A stretch of DNA of 15,328 bases from JANOXC01 sp031418215. Lineage in GTDB: Bacteria > Bacteroidota > Bacteroidia > AKYH767-A > OLB10. The position numbers and the translations under genes were made by a program. The stretch covers positions 1 through 15,328 of the forward strand of contig JANOXC010000002.1 of NCBI GenBank assembly GCA_031418215.1. Direction: 5' to 3'. Under the pieces are notes generated by a model. That model made no database searches. It was not told the origin of the DNA and worked only from the letters and a program-made list of their open reading frames with translations. This document shows, piece by piece, positions 1-8,594 of this stretch. Position 1 is the stretch's first letter. Every line of letters begins with the position of its first letter.

Positions 1-788
1 GCGTGGGCGAACCGATCAATGAGGAAGCATGGCACTGGTATCATAAAAATATTGGCAAAGAAAATTGTCCTGTAGTAGATACTTGGTGGCAGACTGAAAC
101 GGGTGGCATTATGATTTCCAACCTTGCTAATGTAACTCCACATAAACCTTCTTATGCTACACTTCCATTGCCGGGAGTTCATCCTTGTCTACTTGATGAA
201 AATGGAATTGAGCTGACAGGAAATAACATTAGCGGAAATTTATGTATCAAGTTTCCATGGCCTGGAATCTTGCGAACCACTTATGGAGACCATGAACGTT
301 TCAGGTTGAATTATTTTACAGCTTATCCGGGGTTATATTTTACGGGCGATGGATGTCTTCGAGATGAAAATGGCAATTACCGAATCACAGGACGTGTTGA
401 TGATGTGCTTAACGTAAGTGGGCACCGCATTGGAACTGCAGAGGTGGAAAATGCCATCAACATGCATGAAGGTGTAATTGAAAGTGCTGTGGTAGGTTAC
501 CCACATGATATTAAAGGGCAAGGTATTTATGCTTTTGTTATTTACAATGGACATCATGGTGATGAAAACCTCGCAAGACAAGACATTATGCTCACGGTAA
601 CAAGAATTATTGGTGCCATTGCCAAACCCGATAAAATTCAGTTTGTAAATGGACTGCCCAAAACCAGAAGTGGTAAAATAATGCGTAGGATTTTACGTAA
701 AATAGCAGAGGGTGAAACAAAAAATATTGGTGACACTTCTACCCTACTCGATCCTGCTGTTGTGGAAGAAATAAAAGCCGGAAAAATA

Positions 789-791
<3 letters not shown>
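1..791 (+). CDS. acs: Acetyl-CoA synthetase, 3' part (partial)
   Basis: AMP-forming acetate:CoA ligase, a cytoplasmic enzyme that makes acetyl-CoA from acetate, ATP and CoA through acetyl-adenylate. Only the C-terminal ~262 residues are present, about 40% of the usual ~640; the 5' end is off the window, so no true start is visible. Seen: the acetate-pocket motif DTWWQTETGG near the fragment's start; the hinge and adenylate region FTGDG followed by ITGRVDDVLNVSGHRIGTAEVE; and PKTRSGKIMRR near the end, which holds the active-site lysine that is reversibly acetylated in the Salmonella enzyme. These motifs separate it from propionyl-CoA synthetase-like or long-chain ligases. The frame is intact to a TGA at 789-791, and that stop codon is also the first bases of a 7-bp repeat array. 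Family assignment is very secure; regulation cannot be judged without the upstream part. Confidence 0.96.
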
Positions 792-929
<138 letters not shown>

Positions 930-992
930 AATATTATTTTTTGATTATATATAGTAATTTAATTTTTATTTTCGGTTTCTTATTTTATTGAT
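930..992. other. AT-rich spacer between the two 7-bp arrays
   Basis: This stretch of 63 bases is almost all A and T. It contains TATTTTTTG at 935-943, one base longer than the Bacteroidota -7 consensus TAnnTTTG, with no TTTG at the right distance upstream because that region is the repeat array. It is the only place where a promoter for the acetyltransferase gene would be expected, but none can be called firmly. Confidence 0.35.
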
Positions 993-1040
993 TAAACCCT
1001 AAACCCTAAACCCTAAACCCTAAACCCTAAACCCTAAACC
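993..1040. repeat. Telomere-like array (TAAACCC)n
   Basis: Six perfect TAAACCC units (993-1034) and a partial seventh (1035-1040). On the minus strand this reads (GGGTTTA)n, the same unit as the plant-type telomere repeat TTTAGGG, so the minus strand has six runs of GGG and could fold into a G-quadruplex. The array ends six bases before the ATG of the acetyltransferase gene, so it probably forms that gene's leader. A change in copy number would alter the leader or promoter spacing but not a reading frame. Confidence 0.97.
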
Positions 1041-1046
1041 TTCCGA

Positions 1047-1595
1047 ATGCTTGAATTAAATTTCGATCCATTTCCTGAATTGCAAACAGAAAGATTGCTG
1101 CTGCGTAAAATTTCAATGGATGACGCATCGGAAATGTTAGTGCTTCGAACCGATATTAATACTATGAGATTCCTCGATAAAACAAAACCAACATCTATCC
1201 AGGAAATGTATGATCTTGTTTCGAAAATAAATGACGGCATTAAGCAAAACAACAACATTGGTTGGGGAATCACACTATTAAACAGCAACAAACTGATCGG
1301 CATGATAGGTTACCACCGTATTGTGAAAGAACATTATCGCGCAGAAATAGGCTATATGTTACTTCCTTCGGAATGGAAAAAAGGATACATGAATGAAGCA
1401 ATAAAAAAAGTCATTGACTTCGGCTTTCATAGCATGAAACTACACAGTATAGAGGCTAATATTAATCCCAACAATATAGCTTCGGCTCAATTACTGAAAA
1501 AGAATCACTTCATTAAGGAGGCCTATTTTAAAGAGGACTATTATTTCAATGGGAAGTTTCTGGATTCGGAAATTTACTCTCTTTTGAATAGTTAA
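1047..1595 (+). CDS. GNAT family N-acetyltransferase, RimJ/RimL type
   Basis: Transfers an acetyl group from acetyl-CoA to an amine; the substrate cannot be read from sequence. It is 182 residues, the usual size for this family. The N-terminus (FPELQTERLLLRKI) is the standard RimJ/RimL-type opening. Central strands WGITL and LIGMIGY are followed by AEIGYMLLPSEWKKGYMNEA, where KKGYMNEA is the pyrophosphate-binding loop of motif A. IEANINPNNIASAQLLKKNHF is the conserved motif B region of the fold. The first possible start after the telomere-like array is the ATG used here, and it gives the family's expected N-terminus; the array has stops in every frame, so no longer version exists. No Shine-Dalgarno is present, normal for Bacteroidota. 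Ribosomal-protein or small-molecule acetylation are both possible. The position after acs also allows an Acs-modifying role, for which there is no direct evidence. Confidence 0.9.
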   Translation: MLELNFDPFPELQTERLLLRKISMDDASEMLVLRTDINTMRFLDKTKPTSIQEMYDLVSKINDGIKQNNNIGWGITLLNSNKLIGMIGYHRIVKEHYRAEIGYMLLPSEWKKGYMNEAIKKVIDFGFHSMKLHSIEANINPNNIASAQLLKKNHFIKEAYFKEDYYFNGKFLDSEIYSLLNS

Positions 1596-1675
1596 TTTTA
1601 ACTATTTGACCTTCAAAAGATTAAAAAGCACCCAGCTTAGGCTACGCTGTTCCGCTCATATCAATTAAATAACCC

Positions 1676-1683
1676 TATTTTTG
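1676..1683 (+). promoter_or_regulatory. Possible -7 element for the PNGase F-like gene
   Basis: TATTTTTG fits the Bacteroidota housekeeping -7 consensus TAnnTTTG and lies 52 bases before the ATG at 1736. No clear TTTG is found about 20 bases upstream, so this is a half-supported promoter. The rest of the 1596-1735 gap holds no gene and no convincing terminator. Confidence 0.4.
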
Positions 1684-1735
1684 TTTAAGTATTAAAACAC
1701 CATTTACACATCTGAAAATAACACCTTAATTAATC

Positions 1736-4700
1736 ATGAAACAAATTTACAAAATATTGATTTTATCATCAGTTATAATATTAAGCACTACCTTATTTCC
1801 GCTGCAAAAGTCCTTTGGAGGAATTGGCGATACTACAGTCGTACAAACATTGCGTTTTGATACTACCATGCGTGCCGGTGTTTTTATGTTTCCAAATGAC
1901 ACAACAAAAACATATCAGAAAATCACCATGTTTTACCGTATGCGTTGTAAAAACGGATTGGTTTCAACACAAACATTGCCCAACCAAGGCTGTGGTGAAT
2001 GGGATTATAATTGTTACACCTATATTGTTGACTCTACCCAAACCGACTCACTAAGGTTATTTCAAAATTCAGCCAGCATCAGCAATTTTACGGATACCGT
2101 TTTCAACTATACAACCAATCCTGTTTGGACTTTCTATAAATATAATCAACAAAATGTTACTTATACCAGTGTCGTTTCTCAAGATTCAGCTATTGTTGGT
2201 AGCGGCAATTCAACACTTGCACATCCATTTAATGCATCAGCTACATTAAGTCGATCACAATATTTGTGGACTGCGGCTGAACTATTATCATCAGGACTAA
2301 CTGCCGGAAATATAACAGGACTAAAATTAAACTTATCCGGTTTAGGAAGTGCAATGAATAATTTGAGAATCAGAATTAAGAATACCACCCTTTCGGCAAT
2401 ACTTCCAAATGCTCCGGAAACAACCGGTTTTACCGAAGTATTTTTTTTAACAACTTCTTTTTCTTCTTCCGGAATGCAGCGTTTTAACTTTCACACACCC
2501 TTTAATTGGAATGGCACATCCAATATTATTGTTGATTTTAGTTTTACCAATGCTACACCGGGAACTGATAATAATGTAGTTGGTCATAATGCAGGATTCA
2601 ATGCCGGACTTCTAAATACACAAGCTAGTTCATACCTCACTACAGATGGTTCACTTTCCTATATTGATGTTAATTCATCTCTCTTCCCATCGATCTCTAA
2701 CCAGATAACTATTGCATTGTGGGCTTATGGGGATACTGCAAAATTGCCTGCCAACACCTCAATTGTAGAAGGTGTTGATAACAATAACAAACGACAAGTT
2801 AACATACATTTTCCTTGGAACGATTCAAATATATATTGGGACTGTGGCAATGATGGAGCTGGTTATGATAGAATTAACAGGCTCGCCAACGCAGCAGATT
2901 TTGAAGGTAAATGGAATTTTTGGGTGTTTACGAAAAATGCAACAACAGGTGCAATGACTATCTATCTGAATGGTGTTTCATGGGCAACAGGAACAGCAAA
3001 AATAAAATTGATCGACATAAAAAAACTAGTTATTGGAATGGGGATGAATGCAACCAACATTTATAAAGGCAGTTTCGACGAAGTAAGCATCTGGAATAAG
3101 GCACTTAGTCTTGCTTCAATCCAACAAATAATGTATCAGGATATTACGAATGCACATCCTGATTATGCAAATCTCCTTGCCTATTATAAACTGGATGAAG
3201 GAAGTGGTTTAATTGCTAATGATGCCTCTCCCAACGGTTATCATTCACCCATATTTAACCCGGGTTGGATGACACACAGAGCAAACACTTTGTTCAGGAA
3301 TTTCACAAGTACTATATTCAGACCTAATACCACTTTTATTAAAGGGGTTTACACCACTTCTGTTCAAACTATACTTGTGCTTGATTCAGTTATTAATCAT
3401 GCAACTTCTGTAATTTCATACAATATCACAAACAATACCGCAACTCCAATTGATACACTCCTTGTATGGCCAGCTGGATACGCTTATACTTATAATACGG
3501 CAGGAGTAAGAATTGACTCCTCAATTGTTCCTGCACAAAACACCATCTATGTAACACAACTTTCATATTATAATTACCGACCAATGAAATTGGAACTCAT
3601 CAATTTCATTACACCGTATGGAAAAGGATTAACGCTTGATGGTCTGAATGGAAAAACATGGGAGTTTGATGTTACTGATTACGGACCAGCATTAAAAGGT
3701 CCCATTTACCTGGCGATGGAAGATGGAAAATATCAGGAAGACAACGACATTAAGTTTGTATTTTATGAAGGTATTCCTCCGCGTACTGTAAAAGCAATTT
3801 CAAACATTTGGCCTAATGCTGCTTGGCTTTCTCCTTCTTACAGCGAGATCACTTCAAATAAATATTTTGAACCACGTGATATTACTTTAATACCCGGTTC
3901 CACACAATTTAAACTTCGTTCGGCAATCAGTGGGCATGGTCAAGAAGGAGAATTCATTCCAAGAAATCACACGCTTCGTCTTAATAATTCTATCAATTTT
4001 ACTCGCTCTGTTTGGAAAGAGTGTGCTACCAATCCAATATATCCACAAGGAGGAACATGGCCTTCTGACAGGGCAGGTTGGTGTCCGGGTGCTGCTGTTG
4101 ATATGAAGGAATATGAAATTACTCCCAATGTAACACCGGGAGCAACTATTAATCTAGATTACAGCCTGCCTACTGTTGCAAACGCTGGTCAGTCAAATTA
4201 TCGCATTAATAACCAAATTGTAAGTTATGGAGATCCGAATTTCACATTGGATGCTGCTATAGATTATATCAAAACTCCTTCTATGCGTGTAGAATTTCAA
4301 CGTCTTAATCCGTTATGCAATGCTCCTGTGATAGCAATCAAGAACACTGGATCAACCGTACTTACATCACTTGACATAACTTACGGAAGAGTGGGTGGTA
4401 CAATGTCTGTTTATCATTGGACTGGCTCCTTGAATTTTCTTGCTGCAGCAGAAGTAACACTTCCTGCTCCCAATTGGATGACTTCAACAATTACTTCCTT
4501 TGTAGCCTACGTTAGTAATCCGAATGCCGGCACCGACCAATATGGTGGTAACGATACAATGATGACTGATTTTAATGGACCGGCTGTTTATCCTTCCGGA
4601 TTAGTTTTTGATTTATTAACCAATGCTTATGGCAGCCATACAGCCTATACATTGAAGGATTCACAAGGAAATATTCTCATCAGTTTATCAGGTCTTTCAG

Positions 4701-5200
4701 GTAATACCACTTACCGTGACACTGTTTATCTTGCTACCGACTGTTATACCGTTAACCTAACAGATGTTGGAGATGATGGATTAAGCTATTGGGCCAACAC
4801 AGCTCAAGGTACCGGCCATTTCTACATACGAAATGTTGTCAACAATGCTATCATAAAGAATTTCAATCCGGATTTTGGTCGTAATATATATCAACAGTTT
4901 ACTGTGAATTTCTCCTTGCCTGTTAGTGAGCCCATGGTAAATGAAATAAAGACTTTTCAAATTTCTCCTAATCCTGCAGGCAATACGGTAAGATTAACAA
5001 TGGAGTTGCCTATCAATACCAAAGCGAAAATAAAATTATTGAATATGCTTGGCCAAGAACTCATCTCCAACACTTTAATGGTAACCAATACGGTGGAATC
5101 AATGAATCTTGACCTAAGCCAAATTGAGAATGGATTTTATATTGTTATGCTCGAGGCCGGTTCTACCTTTAAAACGCAGAAACTAACTATAGCGAAATAA
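1736..5200 (+). CDS. Secreted peptide-N-glycosidase F-like protein with LamG insertion and T9SS sorting domain
   Basis: A 1154-residue exported protein, likely delivered to the cell surface or medium by T9SS. A signal peptide covers about residues 1-28. The PNGase F N-domain begins near 35 and carries GCGEWD at 85-90; its W89-D90 correspond to the Trp-Asp pair holding the catalytic Asp60 of PNGase F. The domain is then interrupted by a beta-rich module (about 150-290) and a LamG/concanavalin-like domain (about 300-505, with ALWAYGD and SFDEVSIWNKAL). It resumes to ~WEFDVTDYGP (642-651). The PNGase F C-domain follows, with SGHGQEGEF (732-740) and YPQGGTWPSDRAGWCPG ending near 785; R779 and W782 match the Arg248/Trp251 pair. 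A further beta module precedes the T9SS type A domain from about 1074 (ISPNPAGN to the C-terminal KLTIAK). Known PNGase F cleaves the Asn-GlcNAc amide of N-glycoproteins. Activity here is inferred, since the residue after the catalytic Asp is Tyr instead of Arg. Confidence 0.85.
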   Translation: MKQIYKILILSSVIILSTTLFPLQKSFGGIGDTTVVQTLRFDTTMRAGVFMFPNDTTKTYQKITMFYRMRCKNGLVSTQTLPNQGCGEWDYNCYTYIVDSTQTDSLRLFQNSASISNFTDTVFNYTTNPVWTFYKYNQQNVTYTSVVSQDSAIVGSGNSTLAHPFNASATLSRSQYLWTAAELLSSGLTAGNITGLKLNLSGLGSAMNNLRIRIKNTTLSAILPNAPETTGFTEVFFLTTSFSSSGMQRFNFHTPFNWNGTSNIIVDFSFTNATPGTDNNVVGHNAGFNAGLLNTQASSYLTTDGSLSYIDVNSSLFPSISNQITIALWAYGDTAKLPANTSIVEGVDNNNKRQVNIHFPWNDSNIYWDCGNDGAGYDRINRLANAADFEGKWNFWVFTKNATTGAMTIYLNGVSWATGTAKIKLIDIKKLVIGMGMNATNIYKGSFDEVSIWNKALSLASIQQIMYQDITNAHPDYANLLAYYKLDEGSGLIANDASPNGYHSPIFNPGWMTHRANTLFRNFTSTIFRPNTTFIKGVYTTSVQTILVLDSVINHATSVISYNITNNTATPIDTLLVWPAGYAYTYNTAGVRIDSSIVPAQNTIYVTQLSYYNYRPMKLELINFITPYGKGLTLDGLNGKTWEFDVTDYGPALKGPIYLAMEDGKYQEDNDIKFVFYEGIPPRTVKAISNIWPNAAWLSPSYSEITSNKYFEPRDITLIPGSTQFKLRSAISGHGQEGEFIPRNHTLRLNNSINFTRSVWKECATNPIYPQGGTWPSDRAGWCPGAAVDMKEYEITPNVTPGATINLDYSLPTVANAGQSNYRINNQIVSYGDPNFTLDAAIDYIKTPSMRVEFQRLNPLCNAPVIAIKNTGSTVLTSLDITYGRVGGTMSVYHWTGSLNFLAAAEVTLPAPNWMTSTITSFVAYVSNPNAGTDQYGGNDTMMTDFNGPAVYPSGLVFDLLTNAYGSHTAYTLKDSQGNILISLSGLSGNTTYRDTVYLATDCYTVNLTDVGDDGLSYWANTAQGTGHFYIRNVVNNAIIKNFNPDFGRNIYQQFTVNFSLPVSEPMVNEIKTFQISPNPAGNTVRLTMELPINTKAKIKLLNMLGQELISNTLMVTNTVESMNLDLSQIENGFYIVMLEAGSTFKTQKLTIAK

Positions 5201-5209
5201 GATTTGCAT

Positions 5210-5242
5210 TTTGGGTAATCTCAATTAAAAAATATATTTTTG
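5210..5242 (+). promoter_or_regulatory. mscL promoter, -33 TTTG and -7 TATTTTTG
   Basis: TTTG at 5210-5213 and TATTTTTG at 5235-5242 are separated by 21 bases, which matches the Bacteroidota primary sigma consensus TTTG-N19-21-TAnnTTTG. It lies 52 bases before the mscL ATG and just after the stop of the preceding large gene, so mscL has its own promoter. This is the best promoter in the window. Confidence 0.7.
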
Positions 5243-5293
5243 CAAAATAAAATTACTAATTTAATCATTAATCTAATTTAAAAACAAAAGCTT

Positions 5294-5644
5294 ATGTCAT
5301 TCACAACTGAATTTAAGGAATTCGTATCAAAAGGAAATGTTGTTGATCTTGCAATAGGAGTAGTTATTGGAGCAGCATTTGGTAAAATTGTAAATTCACT
5401 AGTAGAAGATATTATTATGCCTCCTATAGGTATATTAATTGGAGGCGTTAATTTCAGTGACTTGAAAATAATGCTTAAAGCCGCAGCTGTTGATGCAGCT
5501 GGTGTTGCCCATCCTGCAGTCACCATTAATTACGGTAATTTTATTCAAATCGCCATTAGTTTTCTCATTGTGGCATTCACTATTTTTGCCTTCTTAGTGA
5601 AACCAATGAATAAATTGAATAAGAAAAAGGCTGAAAAACAGTAA
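5294..5644 (+). CDS. mscL: Large-conductance mechanosensitive channel MscL
   Basis: Homopentameric inner-membrane channel that opens under membrane tension and releases solutes when cells meet sudden hypo-osmotic stress. It is 116 residues, within the range of the family. Seen: the amphipathic N-terminal helix (TEFKEFVSKGN), TM1 with NVVDLAIGVVIGAAFGKIV (about 15-33), which holds the small-residue constriction, then DIIMPPIGILIGG. A periplasmic loop (about 52-78) contains the usual VDAAGVAHPAVTINYGNF segment. TM2 is FIQIAISFLIVAFTIFAFLV (83-102), and a lysine-rich cytoplasmic tail ends the protein. The start gives the standard family N-terminus. It has its own promoter and is followed by a terminator-like hairpin, so it is probably monocistronic. 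Confidence 0.97.
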   Translation: MSFTTEFKEFVSKGNVVDLAIGVVIGAAFGKIVNSLVEDIIMPPIGILIGGVNFSDLKIMLKAAAVDAAGVAHPAVTINYGNFIQIAISFLIVAFTIFAFLVKPMNKLNKKKAEKQ

Positions 5645-5710
5645 GACAACTAACCTGTAACAAAGGTTTGTTTTTCCTAATCGAGGGATTGTTTTCGATA
5701 ATAAAACTCA

Positions 5711-5765
5711 AAAACCCCTACGCTGCATTCCATAATGAAAGGAAAGCAAGGTAGGGGTTTTGCTT
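5711..5765 (+). terminator. Long-stem hairpin after mscL, probable terminator
   Basis: AAAACCCCTAC at 5711-5721 pairs perfectly with GTAGGGGTTTT at 5751-5761. The 29-base interior can fold further: GCT 5722-5724 with AGC 5745-5747, and TTCC 5728-5731 with GGAA 5741-5744. The T-run inside and after the stem is short, and the A-run at the left end gives the other strand a similar tail, so it may work in both directions. Apart from this hairpin, the gap 5645-5902 shows no gene or clear promoter. Confidence 0.65.
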
Positions 5766-5902
5766 TGTGAATGATCAAAAACAATCTTTTGCCTTCTTCC
5801 TTAAAGCTTATATCCCCTTATTAATAAGTTGTATTATCTTAGCAACCAGTTATGATTTCCTTTCTGGTTTACTAATTTTAAGAAATACCGATACAACGAA
5901 TT

Positions 5903-8395
5903 ATGAAGCAAATTCTACTGCTATTAGCTATATATATTCTGCTGCCAAAACATATTTTTGCTCAGGTGCAACAGCCAATGAGTGCGGCGGATATTCAGCT
6001 TGCCATGAAAAAATTGAATACCCTTGGTTCGGTGTTATATATAGCAGCACATCCTGATGATGAAAACACACGCTTAATTGGTTGCCTCGCAAAAGAAAGA
6101 TGTTATCGTACAGGGTATCTTTCAATTACGAGAGGCGATGGAGGTCAAAATCTTATTGGCAGTGAGCAAGGGGAAGCCTTGGGTCTTGTTAGAACCAACG
6201 AATTATTACAAGCCAGGAAAATTGATGGTGGTGAACAATTTTTCACACGTGCCAATGATTTTGGCTATTCTAAAAATCCGGAAGAAACGTTTCAATTTTG
6301 GGATAAGGAAAAAATATTGGGCGATGTTGTTTGGGCAATAAGAAATTTCAAACCTGATGTTATCATCTGCCGATTTCCAACTACCGGTGAAGGTGGCCAC
6401 GGGCATCACACTGCATCAGCCATATTAGCAGAAGAAGCATTTGATGCTGCAGCAGATCCTTCTCGATTTCCTAAACAATTGCAATTTGTGAAACCCTGGA
6501 AAACGCAGCGTTTGTTTTGGAATACCTTCAATTTTGGTGGAACAAATACCACATCCCCTGACCAAATAAAAATTGATGTGGGCATCTATAATCCATTGAT
6601 CGGTAAAGGATATGGTGAGATAGCAAGCGAAAGTCGAAGCATGCATAAATCACAAGGATTTGGATCTGCACGTACCAGGGGAACTATGATTGAATATTTT
6701 AAACAGTTAAAAGGTGAAAAAGTAATTAATGACCCTTTTGAGAATATCACAACAACATGGAAACGCATTGACGAGACCGGAAAAATACAGTCCATGATTT
6801 CTAACGCACAAAAACAATATGATCCTTTCTCCCCTGTTTCCTCGATTAAAAATTTAAATGAAATTTATGATGCAATAAAGCTGCTCCCCGACAATGACTC
6901 TATTAATCGTTGGAAGGAATTTAAATTAAAAGAAATTGAAAATATTTTAGTTATTGTTTCAGGATTATGGATGGAAGCTTATAGTGAATTTAACATGTAC
7001 GGCCCCGGTGATTCCATGAAGATGACTTCAATTTTTATATCCCGCTTATCTGTTGATGCAAAAGTCAACAGCATTACTTTTTTAGGCAGAAACCTGTCTA
7101 AGATCCCTCCTACACAAATGGTTCCAGTGGTGCTAAATCAAAATGACACCTTTGTTTTCAGAGTTAAACTACCTGATACCTTAAATACATCCAATCCATA
7201 TTGGTTGAATGCTCAACACCCTGAAGGCTCTTATACCATTACTGATTTAAAATTAATTGGAAAGCCATTGAATGAGGAGGCCTTGAAAGCAAAATTCTTT
7301 TGCGAAATTGGCGGACACAACTATGAGATCGTTCGTCCAGTTGCTTTTAAATCTACCGATCCTGTTAAAGGAGAGTTGTATCAACCATTGGAAATATTAC
7401 CTCCTGCAACGGTTAATTTTTCAGAAAAAGCATATATATTTAATAATGGAGAAGAAAAACAAATTACTTGTCTGATTAAAGCGAATAAAAACAATGTTGT
7501 TGGAAAACTTAGTTTTAATAATTCCGAAGACTGGATTATTACATCTTCATCTGGGGAATTTAATCTGAAAAACAAAGGTGAAGAGCAATTAATCATTTGT
7601 TTAATCAAGCCCAAAAATCCTGACAATAGCGCCTTAAATCTGCAGGCTAGTCTAGCCATCAACAATAAAAAATATTCTAAATCCATTGTACGAATTGAAT
7701 ATGATCATATACCGCATCAGTTTATTTTAAGTGATGCTACAGTGAAACTCGTTAACGTTGATGTTAAAACTGTCAAAAAGAAAATAGGATATATTGAAGG
7801 TGCCGGAGATAATGTGGCAGAAAGTGTTTTGCAGTTGGGATATGATGTCACAGAGTTAACGGATGAGAAATTAACCAATGAATCACTTGATCAATATCAA
7901 ACTATTATCACGGGTATTCGGGCATATAACACGAAAGATCGCTTACAGTTTCACTACGACAAGTTGATGAAATATATTGCTGATGGCGGTACACTGATTG
8001 TACAATACAATACGAATAACCGTATAGGTCCTTTGTCGGCGAAAATCGGCCCCTACCCTTTCAGTATCAGCCGCGACAGGGTAACTGATGAGCATGCAAA
8101 AGTTAATTTTATAAACGGCAACCATAAAATTCTGAAATCACCAAACGTTATTACGGACAATGATTTTTCCGGTTGGGTTCAGGAACGTGGAATATATTTT
8201 TCTACAGAACGTGACAGTAACTATACAGCCTTACTGGAAATGAATGATCCCGGAGAAAAGCCTTTAAATGGAAGTCTGCTAGTAACCGATTACGGTAAAG
8301 GCCATTTTATATATACCGGTCTGGCATTTTTTCGTGAACTTCCTGCAGGTGTTCCAGGGGCTTATAGGTTATTTGCTAATCTTATTGAGTATTGA
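5903..8395 (+). CDS. Secreted PIG-L family deacetylase with C-terminal amidotransferase-like domain
   Basis: An 830-residue exported protein. PIG-L enzymes are zinc-dependent deacetylases of N-acetylglucosamine-containing compounds (GPI precursor, MshB, BshB). A signal peptide spans about 1-20 (ends IFA before Gln21). The catalytic domain starts near 40 with AHPDDE at 49-54 and has GHGHH at 165-169. By analogy with MshB, H50, D53 and H169 bind zinc, D52 is the general base and H166 stabilises the transition state; all are present. The middle (about 300-620) is beta-rich and partly Ig-like. From about 626 (KKIGYIEGAGDNVAESVLQLGY) to the end it resembles class I glutamine amidotransferase/ThuA-like folds, ending with YGKGHFIYTGLAFFRELPAG. 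The start ATG directly precedes the signal peptide. This layout is much longer than BshB-type cytoplasmic enzymes (~230 residues), so a role on external or periplasmic glycans is more likely than bacillithiol synthesis. The substrate is unknown. Confidence 0.9.
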   Translation: MKQILLLLAIYILLPKHIFAQVQQPMSAADIQLAMKKLNTLGSVLYIAAHPDDENTRLIGCLAKERCYRTGYLSITRGDGGQNLIGSEQGEALGLVRTNELLQARKIDGGEQFFTRANDFGYSKNPEETFQFWDKEKILGDVVWAIRNFKPDVIICRFPTTGEGGHGHHTASAILAEEAFDAAADPSRFPKQLQFVKPWKTQRLFWNTFNFGGTNTTSPDQIKIDVGIYNPLIGKGYGEIASESRSMHKSQGFGSARTRGTMIEYFKQLKGEKVINDPFENITTTWKRIDETGKIQSMISNAQKQYDPFSPVSSIKNLNEIYDAIKLLPDNDSINRWKEFKLKEIENILVIVSGLWMEAYSEFNMYGPGDSMKMTSIFISRLSVDAKVNSITFLGRNLSKIPPTQMVPVVLNQNDTFVFRVKLPDTLNTSNPYWLNAQHPEGSYTITDLKLIGKPLNEEALKAKFFCEIGGHNYEIVRPVAFKSTDPVKGELYQPLEILPPATVNFSEKAYIFNNGEEKQITCLIKANKNNVVGKLSFNNSEDWIITSSSGEFNLKNKGEEQLIICLIKPKNPDNSALNLQASLAINNKKYSKSIVRIEYDHIPHQFILSDATVKLVNVDVKTVKKKIGYIEGAGDNVAESVLQLGYDVTELTDEKLTNESLDQYQTIITGIRAYNTKDRLQFHYDKLMKYIADGGTLIVQYNTNNRIGPLSAKIGPYPFSISRDRVTDEHAKVNFINGNHKILKSPNVITDNDFSGWVQERGIYFSTERDSNYTALLEMNDPGEKPLNGSLLVTDYGKGHFIYTGLAFFRELPAGVPGAYRLFANLIEY

Positions 8396-8427
8396 AAGTT
8401 TTTAGTTTCTGTGTTTTGTGTTTAAAG

Positions 8428-8464
8428 TTGTTTGAAGTGTATTTGATTGTTTGAATTGTTTGAA
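8428..8464. repeat. Short direct repeats TTGTTTGAA
   Basis: TTGTTTGAA occurs at 8428-8436 and twice in tandem at 8447-8455 and 8456-8464, in the gap after the PIG-L gene. Low-complexity sequence of this kind may be chance or slippage; no function is suggested. Confidence 0.6.
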
Positions 8465-8510
8465 TGCAATTAACTTACTAAAAAATTATCTTTATTATTC
8501 AATTATTCCA

Positions 8511-8587
8511 GTCCAGTAGGGACTTTATATCGCTAACATCAACCATTAGAATATACAATCAAACCCCGTAGGGGTGAAATATTTCAC
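8511..8587. repeat. Paired GTAGGG repeat with hairpin and palindrome before the miniprotein gene
   Basis: GTAGGGAC at 8516-8523 and GTAGGGGT at 8568-8575 lie 52 bases apart, and each is followed by an ATAT-rich stretch (CTTTATAT and GAAATATT), suggesting two diverged copies of one unit. The right copy contains CCCC-GTA-GGGG (8564-8574) and a perfect 14-base palindrome GTGAAATATTTCAC (8574-8587). The palindrome ends seven bases before the ATG at 8595. It resembles, from memory, CCCCGTAGGGG-type sequences dispersed between genes in other Bacteroidota; no search was possible. Confidence 0.65.
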
Positions 8588-8594
8588 AATTAAT

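Noticed and set aside
333..581. Minus-strand open frame within acs
   Set aside because: It is a shadow of the well-conserved acs coding sequence. The same applies to other opposite-strand frames inside the large genes.
993..1040. Real telomere or plant contamination
   Set aside because: The array is short, internal and flanked by clear Bacteroidota genes in the same orientation.
1631..1648. Imperfect inverted repeat around CAGC...GCTG after the acetyltransferase gene
   Set aside because: The stem has a mismatch and a loop of about three bases with no T-run, so it does not make a credible terminator.
5767..6057. Open frame of 96 codons from a GTG, with a hydrophobic N-terminal part
   Set aside because: It overlaps over 150 bases of the PIG-L signal peptide and catalytic domain in another frame, has no family match, and its hydrophobicity is expected from AT-rich DNA.
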